Shown here piece by piece: positions 15,408 through 23,627 of a stretch of 44,966 bases of DNA. This DNA is from Pectobacterium brasiliense (GTDB lineage Bacteria > Pseudomonadota > Gammaproteobacteria > Enterobacterales > Enterobacteriaceae): positions 31,870 to 76,835 of the forward strand of contig NZ_JACDSF010000017.1 in NCBI RefSeq assembly GCF_013449685.1, in the 5' to 3' direction. The notes beneath the pieces are model-generated. The model saw only the letters and a list, made by a program, of their open reading frames with translations, was not told the origin of the DNA and did no database searches. Each line of letters starts with the position of its first letter. The stretch's first letter is position 1. Both the position numbers and the translations under genes were made by a program.

Positions 15408-16436
15408 TTAATTATCCTGATTCATGGTGAGCACTATCCGGTATCGCGCCAGACCCTGCTTAAGTCTGTTGAGCGCCTCATTTGCCCTTTCAAAGGGCAG
15501 CAGCTCTGTGACAGGCAACGTCTGAAAGAGGTGGCTGAACTGCAGCGCGTGCTCGGTTTGCGCCGGTGTGCTGACGAAGGATCCTGTCAGGGTGCGTTCA
15601 GCGCCGATCATCATACCCGGCGTGACCTGCACCGGCGTTTTTCCGGTACCCAGCAGGATCGCTTTTCCCCGCGGTGCCAGGGCGGGCAGCAAGGCTGCAA
15701 CCATTTCTGAATCCGGCGCCGTAGCCACAATAAAATCCACACCACCGTCATTTTTCAGGCGTTCTGACGCATTTTCCTCAAGTGTATCGATGTAGTGATG
15801 CGCACCCAGCTCAAAGGCCACTCGTTCTTTATCACTCCCACGTGCAACTACCGTAACCTCAAAACCCATTTTACGGGCGTACTGAACGGCCATATGGCCA
15901 AGTCCCCCCATCCCGAGAACCGCCACTCGGTCGCCTGCCCTGGCGCCTGAATTACGCAGCGCGTTGAAGGTAGCGGTACCGGCGCAAAGGATCGGTGCGG
16001 CATGGGAGGAAGAGAGCGCTGAGGGAATGGCTATCAGCGCGGTATGACGCATGACAACGTACTCTGCGTAGCCGCCATCGCAGTTGAGACCGGGCGTCAG
16101 TTGGTTTTCGCAGAGATGAAAAAGCCCGCTCCGGCAGGGTTTGCAGTGCTGACAGTACCCACCCAGTCGCCCGATACCTACCCGCTGACCGGTTTGCCAG
16201 ATATCGGGAACCCTATTCCCCTTCCGGGTAATAAACCCGACGATTTCATGTCCCGGTATACGGCCAAGCTGGCCCGCCTGCGGTGCTTTTTCCGCGTCCC
16301 GGAGATCGGCACCGCATACGCCGCATGCTTCAATTCTGATGAGCACCTCATCCGGGCCGGGAACGGGTATCGGCCGCTCTGTCATTTCCAGCACACCGGG
16401 GGCAACGATCTGCATAGCGCGATATTTTTTATTCAT
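15408..16436 (-). CDS. Zinc-dependent alcohol dehydrogenase
   Basis: This 342-residue MDR alcohol dehydrogenase has both zinc sites. The catalytic ligands are Cys41 (GVCGAD) and His63-Glu64 (GHE); structural cysteines are 95, 98, 101 and 109 (CQHCKPC...C). The Rossmann motif VLGMGGLGHMAVQYARK follows near residue 175. It oxidises an alcohol or reduces an aldehyde with NAD(P). ATG 16436 gives the usual short N-terminus; an in-frame GTG at 16445 is possible, and neither has a strong ribosome binding site. Residues 36-110 are closest to the NADP-preferring YahK/AdhP-like groups, which is tentative. Confidence 0.93.
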   Translation of the reverse strand: MNKKYRAMQIVAPGVLEMTERPIPVPGPDEVLIRIEACGVCGADLRDAEKAPQAGQLGRIPGHEIVGFITRKGNRVPDIWQTGQRVGIGRLGGYCQHCKPCRSGLFHLCENQLTPGLNCDGGYAEYVVMRHTALIAIPSALSSSHAAPILCAGTATFNALRNSGARAGDRVAVLGMGGLGHMAVQYARKMGFEVTVVARGSDKERVAFELGAHHYIDTLEENASERLKNDGGVDFIVATAPDSEMVAALLPALAPRGKAILLGTGKTPVQVTPGMMIGAERTLTGSFVSTPAQTEHALQFSHLFQTLPVTELLPFERANEALNRLKQGLARYRIVLTMNQDN

Positions 16437-16463
16437 AAATTGCACCAGTAAAAATGGGGATTA

Positions 16464-16690
16464 TCAGATTGCAGGAGCGACGATAAAACGAGATACCATA
16501 TTATAGGCGGTGACGGTTGCAGCGGCTTCCACGGTCTCTTTTCCACCTAACAGACTTTTCAGCGCGTCGCTAACGTTCTTCTCGACCACGACGTTGCGGG
16601 TGGACTGGTCCGTAGATGAATCAGCAACGTCTCGGTTTGGGAATGTCATTTCTTCGTATTGAGCAGAATAATCCAGCCGCGTCAGCTCAG
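16464..16690 (-). pseudogene. C-terminal remnant of a carboxymuconolactone decarboxylase-family gene
   Basis: A frame open from about 16690 reads LTRLDYSAQYEEMTF, then STRNVVVEKNVSDALKSL and ends VTAYNMVSRFIVAPAI at 16464. The TRNV...VSDAL...AYNMVSRF pattern is the C-terminal part of CMD/AhpD-like proteins. The CxxC/His active site normally found earlier is absent, and only about 75 codons remain. The internal ATG at 16649 has no obvious ribosome binding site. It lies between the OsmC and alcohol dehydrogenase genes, so it was probably an operon member. An intact AhpD-like gene lies at 19612-19956. Confidence 0.6.
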
Positions 16691-17164
16691 TATTAAGTCA
16701 CCTTCGATCAGCATATTCTGGGCCAGTAACCACCGGTTCATGGAGATGTTAATCACCCGTTGATGGATCCCTTCAAACTGATGCACTGTGCCGTCACCGC
16801 TGACGTGGATGATATACTGAAGCCTGCCGGAAGCCTCCTTTGCAGGCCTGTCGCCAGTTGCCGGTATGCCCTTCGGAAGATGCCCGTCAGTGTGTATTTC
16901 AAGATGTTTGAGCTCGATACCGCAAGCCCTGGCTTCCTGAATAAAGGCGGCCATCATGCAGGCATTAAACGCAGCGAGCATCAACTCCTGGGGGTCAGGA
17001 GCCAGCCCTTCACCACCCAGCGAAACCGGTTCATCGGAATCGATAACATGACTTTGCATGACTGGTGTGACGCTGTCTGCGGAAAAGGACTGGCAGAGCG
17101 TCCGGCTGGCCATGATCCCCCGCCACGTAGTGACAAGGTCATAATGCGCGGTCTGGATTTGCAT
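16682..17164 (-). CDS. OsmC family protein
   Basis: This 160-residue protein has the OsmC/Ohr alpha-beta fold: an N-terminal strand region (HYDLVTTWRG), GGEGLAPDPQELMLAAFNACMMAAFIQEA in the centre, and a C-terminal strand-helix half. Family members are thiol peroxidases acting on organic hydroperoxides or related redox proteins. Cysteines are seen at the centre (FNAC) and soon after (ARACGIEL), but I cannot confirm a canonical peroxidatic pair. ATG 17164 is chosen since GGAG lies just upstream, rather than the in-frame GTG at 17170. It follows the SDR gene by 45 bases on the same strand. Confidence 0.88.
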   Translation of the reverse strand: MQIQTAHYDLVTTWRGIMASRTLCQSFSADSVTPVMQSHVIDSDEPVSLGGEGLAPDPQELMLAAFNACMMAAFIQEARACGIELKHLEIHTDGHLPKGIPATGDRPAKEASGRLQYIIHVSGDGTVHQFEGIHQRVINISMNRWLLAQNMLIEGDLILS

Positions 17165-17209
17165 AATCACTCCAGTGCCGCACGCGGGCCAGCACGTGCG
17201 GCATAGTCA

Positions 17210-17986
17210 TCAGGCGTTACGGCCGGCCATCACACCGCCATCGATATCCCAGATAGCGCCGGTGACCCAGCCAGTCTTGTCAGAAAGCAGGAAAGCAACG
17301 GTTTCTGCGATGTCGACCGGGGTACCCACGCGTCCGATCGGATGGAAACTGTCAAAACTGTTCATTACATCCTTCACGTCGTCTTTCGGAATGAAACCTT
17401 CATAAATTGGCGTATGTACGACGGCCGGAGAAACCGCATTCACGCGGATCCCTTTCTCACCCAGTTCAATGGACAGGTTTTTGGTCAGTGCATGCAGACC
17501 GGCTTTGGCCATTGAGTAAGCTGAAGACGGTGTGGCACCGATGGCCTGCTGTGCCCACATGGAGCCGATATTCACGATAGAGCCTTTAATACCGCCCTCG
17601 ACCATATTGCGCACCACGTCACGGGTAATAAAGAACGTGGCGCGGTTAATATTCATATACATGTCATAGTCTGACGTTTCATGTTCGGTGAACAGTTTCG
17701 GGAAGAATACGCCAGCCGCATTGACCAGCAGGCTGATATCTTTGTGTTCGGCGTTAATGATATCTACCACGTGCTGCATACCTTCTTCTTTCATCAAGTC
17801 GGCAACGATGATGGAAACCTGACTGTCTGCAGCCAGCGCCTGGCGGGCCTGCTCAGCTTTGTCCTGACGATTACCAACAAGCACAACGCTGCCGCCGTTT
17901 TTCACGACCAGCTTCGCCGTTTCGAAGCCCATACCGCTTGTACCGCCGACCACTAACAGTTTTTTACCGGCAAAAGATGCGTTCAT
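17210..17986 (-). CDS. SDR family oxidoreductase
   Basis: This 258-residue short-chain dehydrogenase has cofactor motif GGTSGMG at about 14-20, an NAAG-type motif (LVNAAGVFF), a catalytic YSMAK and a C-terminal [12 protein letters not shown] typical of SDR enzymes with a glucose-dehydrogenase-like end. The start at 17986 has GAGGG upstream and removes a seven-residue extension present in the longer frame from 18007. It is the first gene of the leftward redox operon and is divergent from the LysR gene, which is the usual arrangement for a LysR target. Confidence 0.92.
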   Translation of the reverse strand: MNASFAGKKLLVVGGTSGMGFETAKLVVKNGGSVVLVGNRQDKAEQARQALAADSQVSIIVADLMKEEGMQHVVDIINAEHKDISLLVNAAGVFFPKLFTEHETSDYDMYMNINRATFFITRDVVRNMVEGGIKGSIVNIGSMWAQQAIGATPSSAYSMAKAGLHALTKNLSIELGEKGIRVNAVSPAVVHTPIYEGFIPKDDVKDVMNSFDSFHPIGRVGTPVDIAETVAFLLSDKTGWVTGAIWDIDGGVMAGRNA

Positions 17987-18162
17987 CGCTACCCTCTTTA
18001 TATTCATCTGATTGAGATTGATGAAAAGCCGCGCTCCTCATCGTGTGAAGCCAGAATGCCACCCTAAAGGTTGGTTGACGACTGAGAAGAAATTGCGATA
18101 CAGGAAAGAAAATCTTTCTCGCTAGCGTATACTGAGACAAATAATGGATCAGGACGACGACA
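17987..18162. promoter_or_regulatory. Divergent SDR/LysR intergenic region
   Basis: This 176-base spacer holds the promoters of the leftward operon and the LysR gene. A TATACT -10-like hexamer at 18128-18133 is suitably placed for the LysR gene. A small inverted repeat GAAAGA-AAA-TCTTTC lies just upstream, near 18104-18119, and could be part of a LysR operator. Confidence 0.45.
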
Positions 18163-19077
18163 ATGCGATCGCTAAACCGACTTAAATGGCTACACGCTTT
18201 TGAAGCCACCGCCCGCTACGGCAGCTTTACCGGCGCGGCACAGGAGCTGGGCGTTACGCCCGCCGCAGTAGGTCAGTTGGTACGCTCACTGGAAGACTGG
18301 GTCGGGCACCCGCTTCTTCATCGCACCCGCTCAGGAAAAGAGCGGCTGACGCTGGTTGATGAAGCGCAGGAGGCGCTGCAGGACATCACGCAGGGTCTAG
18401 ACAAACTTGAAACCGGATTAAACAAGCTTCGTGGCCGCCGTTCGCGCTCGGTAGTGGTAGTAACGGCGTCGCAGGTACTGATGATGAACTGGCTGATGGA
18501 TCGCCTGAACCGGTTTTCGGAAACGCACGAAAACATCGATCTGCGGCTTAACGTCACGGAAAAGCTGATGGACGTGTCGCACGGCGAGGCGGATATCGGT
18601 ATTCGCTGCGGACAGGGCGACTGGCCTGGCGTGAATAAAACCTGGCTGATGGATGAAGAGGCGGTGCTGGTCTGCAGTCCGCGCCTGGTGCCACCAGAGA
18701 AAATGGCCTGCAGCGAATGGCTCGCCACGCAAAAACTCATTCACGATGACACGCCGCATCCTGGAGCGGATTTTCCGTCATGGGATGATGTACTGATGGC
18801 GGTTGGTGCACCCGAAGCGCTGGAAAGCGGGCTGCATATAAACTCCACCTCAGCAGTGATCCTGTCGGCCCTGAGTGGCAGAGGCGTGGCTATTGTCCGG
18901 TACGCTCTGGTGACGAAGCTTATCGAAACCGGGCAGTTGGTCCAACTGCATCCCGACCATCGCTGGCCACTCAAATGGTCCTATTATCTTGTCACCCCAC
19001 AGCAGAATGTCATGCGTGATGAAGTAAAGGTATTCCACAACTGGCTTCTTCAGGACGTCGTCTCAGACCGTTCATAA
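18163..19077 (+). CDS. LysR-type transcriptional regulator (GcvA-like)
   Basis: This 304-residue regulator has an N-terminal winged helix-turn-helix (residues 1-60: HAFEATARYGSFTGAAQELGVTPAAVGQLVRSLEDWVG) and a periplasmic-binding-protein-like effector domain (about 90-295). The sequence LNRLKWLHAFEATARYGSFT...LTPAAV places it near the GcvA/AmpR branch. It probably controls the divergent SDR-OsmC-ADH-MFS operon and perhaps the downstream 93-residue protein/AhpD/cupin/oxidase operon. The effector is unknown. Confidence 0.94.
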   Translation: MRSLNRLKWLHAFEATARYGSFTGAAQELGVTPAAVGQLVRSLEDWVGHPLLHRTRSGKERLTLVDEAQEALQDITQGLDKLETGLNKLRGRRSRSVVVVTASQVLMMNWLMDRLNRFSETHENIDLRLNVTEKLMDVSHGEADIGIRCGQGDWPGVNKTWLMDEEAVLVCSPRLVPPEKMACSEWLATQKLIHDDTPHPGADFPSWDDVLMAVGAPEALESGLHINSTSAVILSALSGRGVAIVRYALVTKLIETGQLVQLHPDHRWPLKWSYYLVTPQQNVMRDEVKVFHNWLLQDVVSDRS

Positions 19078-19293
19078 ACTGTCACCTTAGCTATTACGAA
19101 GCCCTGGTAATCGCACCGGGCGCGTAATGCTTTCTCTCCCGTCAAACTGCGACATAGAATTTCTTCTCTGTCTCGCAAGATTATCTGATTTGTTGAATCC
19201 CTCTGGCTTTTTCATAATCTTCCTCAACGAAGGGTAATGCAGACCGAATCATTCAACGGCGCGTTGCCTCAACCCTGAGAAAAGGAAAGAAAG

Positions 19294-19575
19294 ATGGCTT
19301 ATCTGCAAATCACCCTAGATATCAGTAATGAAAACCGTACGGCAGCAGCAGGGGTATACCAGAAATACAAAACCCCGTTTCTGACCACCATCGAGGGTGC
19401 CACCTCTAAAGAACTGCTTATCCGTGACGAAGACGTCCAGGTGCTGCACGGTTTTAATACCGTCGCCCAGGCACAGGCATATCTCAACAGCCAACTATTC
19501 ACACAGGACGTCGTTGCCGGATTAAAACCTTATTTAAACAGCGCGCCTGACGTGCGTATTTTTGACGTCATGTAA
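19294..19575 (+). CDS. Small protein of unknown function, 93 residues
   Basis: The start at 19294 has a strong AAGGAAAGAAAG upstream. The protein (MAYLQITLDISNENR..., LLIRDEDVQVLHGF, ...VRIFDVM) has the strand-helix-strand pattern of a dimeric alpha-beta barrel or ferredoxin-like fold, but no motif of the antibiotic-biosynthesis monooxygenase family can be confirmed. It is followed 36 bases later by the AhpD-like gene, so it is the first gene of a four-gene operon. The 216 bases between the LysR stop and this start show no gene. Confidence 0.8.
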   Translation: MAYLQITLDISNENRTAAAGVYQKYKTPFLTTIEGATSKELLIRDEDVQVLHGFNTVAQAQAYLNSQLFTQDVVAGLKPYLNSAPDVRIFDVM

Positions 19576-19611
19576 TGACTTTTCTGAGACAAACACTAAC
19601 CGGAGTGTTCA

Positions 19612-19956
19612 ATGTTCTTAAACTGGAATGAATACCGCAGTGGTCTGCTCGCCACTGTTAGCAAATTTGCCAAACTGCAGCCTGAATTTATGAAAGGCTT
19701 GCAGCAGATGGACAAAGGGGCGTCAGAAAACAAGCATCTCGAGCCCAAAACCCATGAGCTGATTGCACTGGCAGTTGCCGTAACCACCCGCTGCGACGGC
19801 TGCCTGGCCGTACATGTAGACGCAGCGGTTAAGCACGGTGCCACGCGTGAAGAGATCGCCGAAGCGCTGGCCGTTGCCATTAACCTGAATACCGGCGCAG
19901 CGCTGACGTATACCGCGCGAGCCCTGGATGTGTACGATAATCTGCCGAACAAATAG
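19612..19956 (+). CDS. AhpD-like carboxymuconolactone decarboxylase-family protein
   Basis: This 114-residue protein has the AhpD peroxidase-type active site Cys61-x-x-Cys64...His68 (TTRCDGCLAVHVDAAVKHGAT). The EALAVAINLNTGAAL helix completes the family core. AhpD-type proteins are small thiol peroxidases or reductants for a partner redox protein. A GGAG ribosome binding site precedes the ATG at 19612. It lies between the 93-residue protein and a cupin. A decayed relative is found in the leftward operon at 16464-16690. Confidence 0.9.
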   Translation: MFLNWNEYRSGLLATVSKFAKLQPEFMKGLQQMDKGASENKHLEPKTHELIALAVAVTTRCDGCLAVHVDAAVKHGATREEIAEALAVAINLNTGAALTYTARALDVYDNLPNK

Positions 19957-19991
19957 GCCTGCAGGCGGTTCCCTCTAGGACCGTCTAATCA

Positions 19992-20681
19992 ATGACTATG
20001 ATGTTACTGAATTCTGATTTTTCGCAGCGTGCAATCATCACCCCGAATGATTATCAGTGGGTACCTTCTCCCCAGCCCGGCGTTGAGCGCATAATGCTTG
20101 ACCGGATTGGTCACGAGCAGGCCCGCGCAACCAGCCTTGTCAGATATGCGCCCGGATCCGAATTTCCCGCACACAGCCATCCCAGCGGAGAGGAGATTCT
20201 GGTGCTCGAGGGGACTTTTACCGAAAACGGTGTCGATCACCCTGCCGGCTGGTACCTGCGCAGCCCGGACGGTTCTTCTCACCAACCCTCAAGTCGCGAC
20301 GGCACAACCATTTTCGTCAAGCTGCGCCAGATGTCTGCCGATGAACGCCAGCCGGTCAGGATAAATACCCAGGAGGCAGCTAACTGGCACGGTCAGCCGC
20401 AAAGACAAGTCTGCCCTTTATTCTCCGGCCCCCTAGAAACCGTTCTGCTTCAGAAGCTTGCTCCGGGCGAGCGGATCTTCTGTGCGCCGCTTGTTGGCGG
20501 AGCAGAACTTTTTCTTCTGAAAGGGCAACTCGGGGCGCCCGACGGCTGCTATGAGGCAGGAAGCTGGCTGCGGTTTCCACCGGGAGATATGCCTGCTCTG
20601 ATGGCCACCGCCTCTGGCGCACTTTTTTATCTGAAAACGGGACATCTCAGCCCAATAACCCTGACCGGAGCGACATTATGA
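19992..20681 (+). CDS. ChrR-like bicupin protein
   Basis: This 229-residue protein has two cupin halves. The first keeps a metal-binding set His61, His63, Glu67 and His97 (PAHSHPSGEEILVLEG and GSSHQP), as in ChrR anti-sigma-like cupins. The second half (from about 145, GPLETVLLQKLAPGERIF) is a degenerate repeat without the histidines. Candidate start codons are ATG 19992, 19998 and 20001; the first is used. Its stop overlaps the start of the next gene by 4 bases. It may sense or bind a metal or organic ligand. No ECF sigma factor is adjacent, so anti-sigma activity is not implied. Confidence 0.85.
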   Translation: MTMMLLNSDFSQRAIITPNDYQWVPSPQPGVERIMLDRIGHEQARATSLVRYAPGSEFPAHSHPSGEEILVLEGTFTENGVDHPAGWYLRSPDGSSHQPSSRDGTTIFVKLRQMSADERQPVRINTQEAANWHGQPQRQVCPLFSGPLETVLLQKLAPGERIFCAPLVGGAELFLLKGQLGAPDGCYEAGSWLRFPPGDMPALMATASGALFYLKTGHLSPITLTGATL

Positions 20682-21772
20682 AGCAGCGCGTTGTTATCAT
20701 TGGTGCGGGCATAAGCGGCCTTTATGACGCCACGCTGCTTGAAAAAGCGGGTGTGGACTATGTGATTCTTGAGGCTCGTGACAGAACAGGCGGGCGCGTG
20801 CTGTCAGGCCTGGAATTGGCGGGGACCTCCGCTGGCATTCATGTAGATATGGGGGCCGCGTGGTTCTGGCCTGATATTCAACCAGACTTCGCGCATCTGA
20901 TCGAGCGGCTGAATCTTCCGGTAATAGCGCATGGCCGTCCGGGTGACATGCTCTACGAACGCCAGCTGAATTCACCCCCCGAACGCTATCCAGCATGGGA
21001 GAGCTCCCCGGCGTCTTTCAGGCTGAAGGGAGGAATGCAGGCGCTGACGGCGGTACTTAAAAGTCAGATCCCGGCGGAGAAGATTAAAATCGGCCATCAA
21101 GCTGTGGCTGTTTTGCGAGCCGGCAAGGAAATGCAAGTCCATACCCGGTCCGAAGGCAGTAAAAAAGCCGTGTTCTCCGGTGAGCATGTTTTCCTCGCTC
21201 TGCCTCCTGCTCTGGCAGCTAAAATAGATTTCAGACCGGCGATGCCGGAACAGGTGCTGTCGAACTGGCGGAAAACCCCGACGTGGATGGCCCCCCATGC
21301 AAAATATGTAGCTGTATATAAAACAGACTTACTGCATGCACGTCAGCTTTCCGGGAATGCAGGAAGCCGCGTGGGGCCAATGGTTGAGATCCACGATGTA
21401 TCCGAGCCAGATTCGGGTAAAACGGCGATCTTTGGTTTTATTGGCGTACCGGCAAAATCAAGATGGACAGTCAGCGAAGCTGTTCTCAAAAATCTTTGCC
21501 GGGAGCAGCTCGTACGCTTATTTGGACAGGATGCGGCAGAACCCGAAGCTGAGTATATAAAAGACTGGGCGGCCGATCCGTTTACTGCAACAGAATTTGA
21601 TCTCCTGCAGGAGGTAGGGCACGCAATGCCTGAACAACTTCCCGCCAGGGGAGTGTGGTCCGGTGAGATAACAGGTATCGCCAGTGAATGGTCGCCGCAG
21701 TTCTCGGGCTATCTGGCAGGCGCTATTGACTCTGCATCATCGGGCATTGAACGCTGGCTTCAACAGAAATAA
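20678..21772 (+). CDS. FAD-dependent amine oxidase-like flavoprotein
   Basis: This 364-residue flavoprotein of the flavin monoamine oxidase family has N-terminal GAGISGLYDATLLEKAG (residues 9-25, FAD dinucleotide motif) and EARDRTGGRVLS (about 38-49). The C-terminal WSGEITGIASEWSPQFSGYLAGAIDSA is the second FAD-contacting region. It is shorter than typical 420-500 residue family members. It is translationally coupled to the cupin gene (ATGA overlap) and is last of the operon starting at 19294. The substrate is unknown; an amine or a related reduced nitrogen compound is the family expectation. Confidence 0.87.
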   Translation: MKQRVVIIGAGISGLYDATLLEKAGVDYVILEARDRTGGRVLSGLELAGTSAGIHVDMGAAWFWPDIQPDFAHLIERLNLPVIAHGRPGDMLYERQLNSPPERYPAWESSPASFRLKGGMQALTAVLKSQIPAEKIKIGHQAVAVLRAGKEMQVHTRSEGSKKAVFSGEHVFLALPPALAAKIDFRPAMPEQVLSNWRKTPTWMAPHAKYVAVYKTDLLHARQLSGNAGSRVGPMVEIHDVSEPDSGKTAIFGFIGVPAKSRWTVSEAVLKNLCREQLVRLFGQDAAEPEAEYIKDWAADPFTATEFDLLQEVGHAMPEQLPARGVWSGEITGIASEWSPQFSGYLAGAIDSASSGIERWLQQK

Positions 21773-21977
21773 CCCCGTGAAAATGGTTTGTAGCCTTTCG
21801 AACCGGAGAGGGGTTGTTGAAAAACATGAGTATCCGGTTCGATAATACGTCTGTTATAGACCGCGACATAAGCACGTGCGCAACGTTGGACAAATAAAGG
21901 AGGGTAAAGTCGGTTAAGCGAAAGGAGGCATGACGTTGCTACAGGCGGCAAACGCCGCCTGCAATCGTGAGTCGTAA
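21773..21977. other. Convergent intergenic spacer
   Basis: This 205-base spacer lies between the rightward flavoprotein and the leftward OYE-family gene. It contains a 9-bp inverted repeat CGAACCGGA/TCCGGTTCG (21799-21807 with 21833-21841) and a compact hairpin CAGGCGGC-AAAC-GCCGCCTG at 21942-21961 next to the OYE gene's stop. The latter is the likely terminator for the leftward gene, although no T-tract follows. Confidence 0.5.
21942..21961 (-). terminator. Hairpin downstream of the OYE-family gene
   Basis: Perfect 8-bp arms (21942-21949 and 21954-21961) with an AAAC loop lie 17 bases after the stop of the gene at 21978-23066. Confidence 0.5.
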
Positions 21978-23066
21978 TTAATAACGTTCCAGCCAGTGGG
22001 CGTAAGGCGTTGGCAGCGTCCACGAGGCGCGATCGATGCCCAGTTCGCGTGCAGCCTGATAGCTCCAGTGCGGGTTCGCCAAATGCGCTTTTCCTACCAT
22101 CACCAGATCCAACTGACCCGATGCCACAGCCTGCTCGGCCAGCTCCGGCGTGCCGAAGCCCCAGGCAGAAGAGACAGGAAGGTCGGCCTGCTCGCGTACC
22201 TGCTGCGCAATCGGTCCCATAAAGGCAGGTGCCCACGGAATGTTCGCCGTCGGCGTAGAGAAACCAATGCTAACACTCAGCATATCCAAACCCGCTTCTT
22301 TAAAGCGGCGTGTCAGCTCAATCGATTCCTGCAACGTTTCTTCATCACGACCGTCAAATTCAATCACGCCAAAACGGGCGGTCAGCGGCAGATGCTGTGG
22401 CCACACGTCGCGAACGGCAGCCAACGTTTCGAGCAGAAAACGGCTACGGTTGTCGAAGCTACCACCGTACTGATCGTTGCGTTTATTGGAGTGCACGGAG
22501 AAGAAACTCTGTGCCAGATAGCCGTGAGCAAAGTGCAGCTCCAGCCATTCAAACCCAGCGTCCAACGCGCGGCGAGCGGCAGCAACAAAATCATCACGCA
22601 CGCGGGCGATATCTTCCAGCGTCATTTCCTGCGGCTGCTTGGGCAAATTCGCACCGAAAGCTTCTGCGGAAGGGGCAATAGTCTGCCAGCCGCGTGCATC
22701 ACCCTCTGGAATATGGTCGTCGCCTTCCCAGGGAATGTTGGCGCTGGCTTTACGTCCGGCGTGCGCAATCTGAATGCCCGGCACGGAGCCTGTATCTTTA
22801 ATGGATTTGGCAACCTTGGCAAACGCCTGCGCCTGTTCATCATTCCAGATTCCGGTACAGTGCGGAGAAATACGGCCCTCGGGGGAAACCGCTGTTGCTT
22901 CTACGATAACCAACCCGGCACCACCGCGCGCCAGAGAAGCGTAATGCACCTGATGCCAGTCATTGATCAGGCCATCATTCGCAGAATAGGTACACATCGG
23001 TGGAACGGCAATACGGTTGCGTAACGTGATGTCTTTCAGTTTGAAGGGTTGAAACAGTGCGGACAT
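21978..23066 (-). CDS. NADH:flavin oxidoreductase, old yellow enzyme family (YqjM-like)
   Basis: This 362-residue TIM-barrel flavoprotein has features of the thermophilic-like OYE class: Cys25 and Tyr27 in VPPMCTYSANDG, IQIAHAGRK near 98-106, and HGYLAQSFFSVHSNKRNDQYGGSFDNRSRF near 180-210. Such enzymes reduce activated alkenes, nitro compounds and quinones with NAD(P)H. The start at 23066 has AAGGCAG upstream. It is divergent from the ArsR-type regulator with a perfect palindrome between them, so it is probably repressed by that regulator. The plus strand across it has a long open frame that is an antisense artefact. Confidence 0.93.
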   Translation of the reverse strand: MSALFQPFKLKDITLRNRIAVPPMCTYSANDGLINDWHQVHYASLARGGAGLVIVEATAVSPEGRISPHCTGIWNDEQAQAFAKVAKSIKDTGSVPGIQIAHAGRKASANIPWEGDDHIPEGDARGWQTIAPSAEAFGANLPKQPQEMTLEDIARVRDDFVAAARRALDAGFEWLELHFAHGYLAQSFFSVHSNKRNDQYGGSFDNRSRFLLETLAAVRDVWPQHLPLTARFGVIEFDGRDEETLQESIELTRRFKEAGLDMLSVSIGFSTPTANIPWAPAFMGPIAQQVREQADLPVSSAWGFGTPELAEQAVASGQLDLVMVGKAHLANPHWSYQAARELGIDRASWTLPTPYAHWLERY

Positions 23067-23104
23067 AATATTTTCTGCCTTGTCTGGTTACTTCGATATT
23101 TCGA

Positions 23105-23120
23105 TATTATTCGAATAATA
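23105..23120. promoter_or_regulatory. 16-bp perfect palindrome, likely ArsR-type operator
   Basis: TATTATTCGAATAATA at 23105-23120 is its own reverse complement. It lies in the 87-base divergent region between the OYE-family gene (start 23066) and the ArsR-type gene (start 23154). AT-rich perfect palindromes of this form are typical sites of small winged-helix repressors. A second TTCGATATT unit flanks it on the left. Confidence 0.7.
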
Positions 23121-23153
23121 GATTTTAGACAACCCTGACGCTATAATTCGCCC

Positions 23154-23459
23154 ATGAGACCTTTTAAGCACCCTACTCCCGAAGAATTTACCCTTGAGCG
23201 CGTCCTGTATGCCTTGAGCGATCCGGTACGCTTATCCATTGTGCGTTGTTTATCCGTACAAGAAGAAGCAACGTGTAGCGAACTTGACGGCGGTCGGCCA
23301 AAATCCAGCGTATCCCACCATTTTCGCGTGTTGCGCGACTCGGGCCTGCTGCATACCACCAACATCGGCACTACGCACATCAACCGACTGCGCCGCAGTG
23401 ATATGCAACAGCGTTTCCCCGGCCTGCTCGACGCTATTCTGGCCCAATCCGCCGAGTAA
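23154..23459 (+). CDS. ArsR-family winged-helix transcriptional regulator
   Basis: This 101-residue regulator has LYALSDPVRLSIVRCL (helices 1-2) and CSELDGGRPKSSVSHHFRVLRDSGLL (recognition helix near 50-62). It lacks an obvious metal-binding cysteine pair; Cys27 and Cys38 are present but not as the CxC of ArsR. A TATAAT at 23142-23147 puts the transcription start about at the ATG, and no Shine-Dalgarno is seen, so the mRNA may be leaderless. The sensor type is unclear. It probably regulates the divergent OYE gene. Confidence 0.9.
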   Translation: MRPFKHPTPEEFTLERVLYALSDPVRLSIVRCLSVQEEATCSELDGGRPKSSVSHHFRVLRDSGLLHTTNIGTTHINRLRRSDMQQRFPGLLDAILAQSAE

Positions 23460-23470
23460 ATTTTTAGCAT

Positions 23471-23493
23471 TAATGGCGGTCGTTCCGCCATTA
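23471..23493. terminator. Hairpin after the ArsR gene
   Basis: TAATGGCGG at 23471-23479 pairs with CCGCCATTA at 23485-23493 around a 5-base loop, 11 bases after the stop. The T-rich side is on the left, so as a rho-independent terminator it is weak for the plus strand. Confidence 0.5.
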
Positions 23494-23627
23494 CACACGC
23501 CCGTTCATTCCCCTTTCCCGCTATTCCAATATTGCTGCTTTGCTTTGCATTTCTATGAATATAGCGGCCACCATTTTTCCATTACTCTGATGCTGATACG
23601 GGTTTTACGAGGCAGGGTCAGAACCAC

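Noticed and set aside
19992-20681. ChrR-type anti-sigma factor pair
   Set aside because: The cupin resembles ChrR, but no ECF sigma factor gene is adjacent and the N-terminal zinc-binding anti-sigma domain is absent.
21996-23024. 342-codon plus-strand open frame
   Set aside because: It is antisense to the OYE-family gene, which has clear motifs; the frame itself has none.
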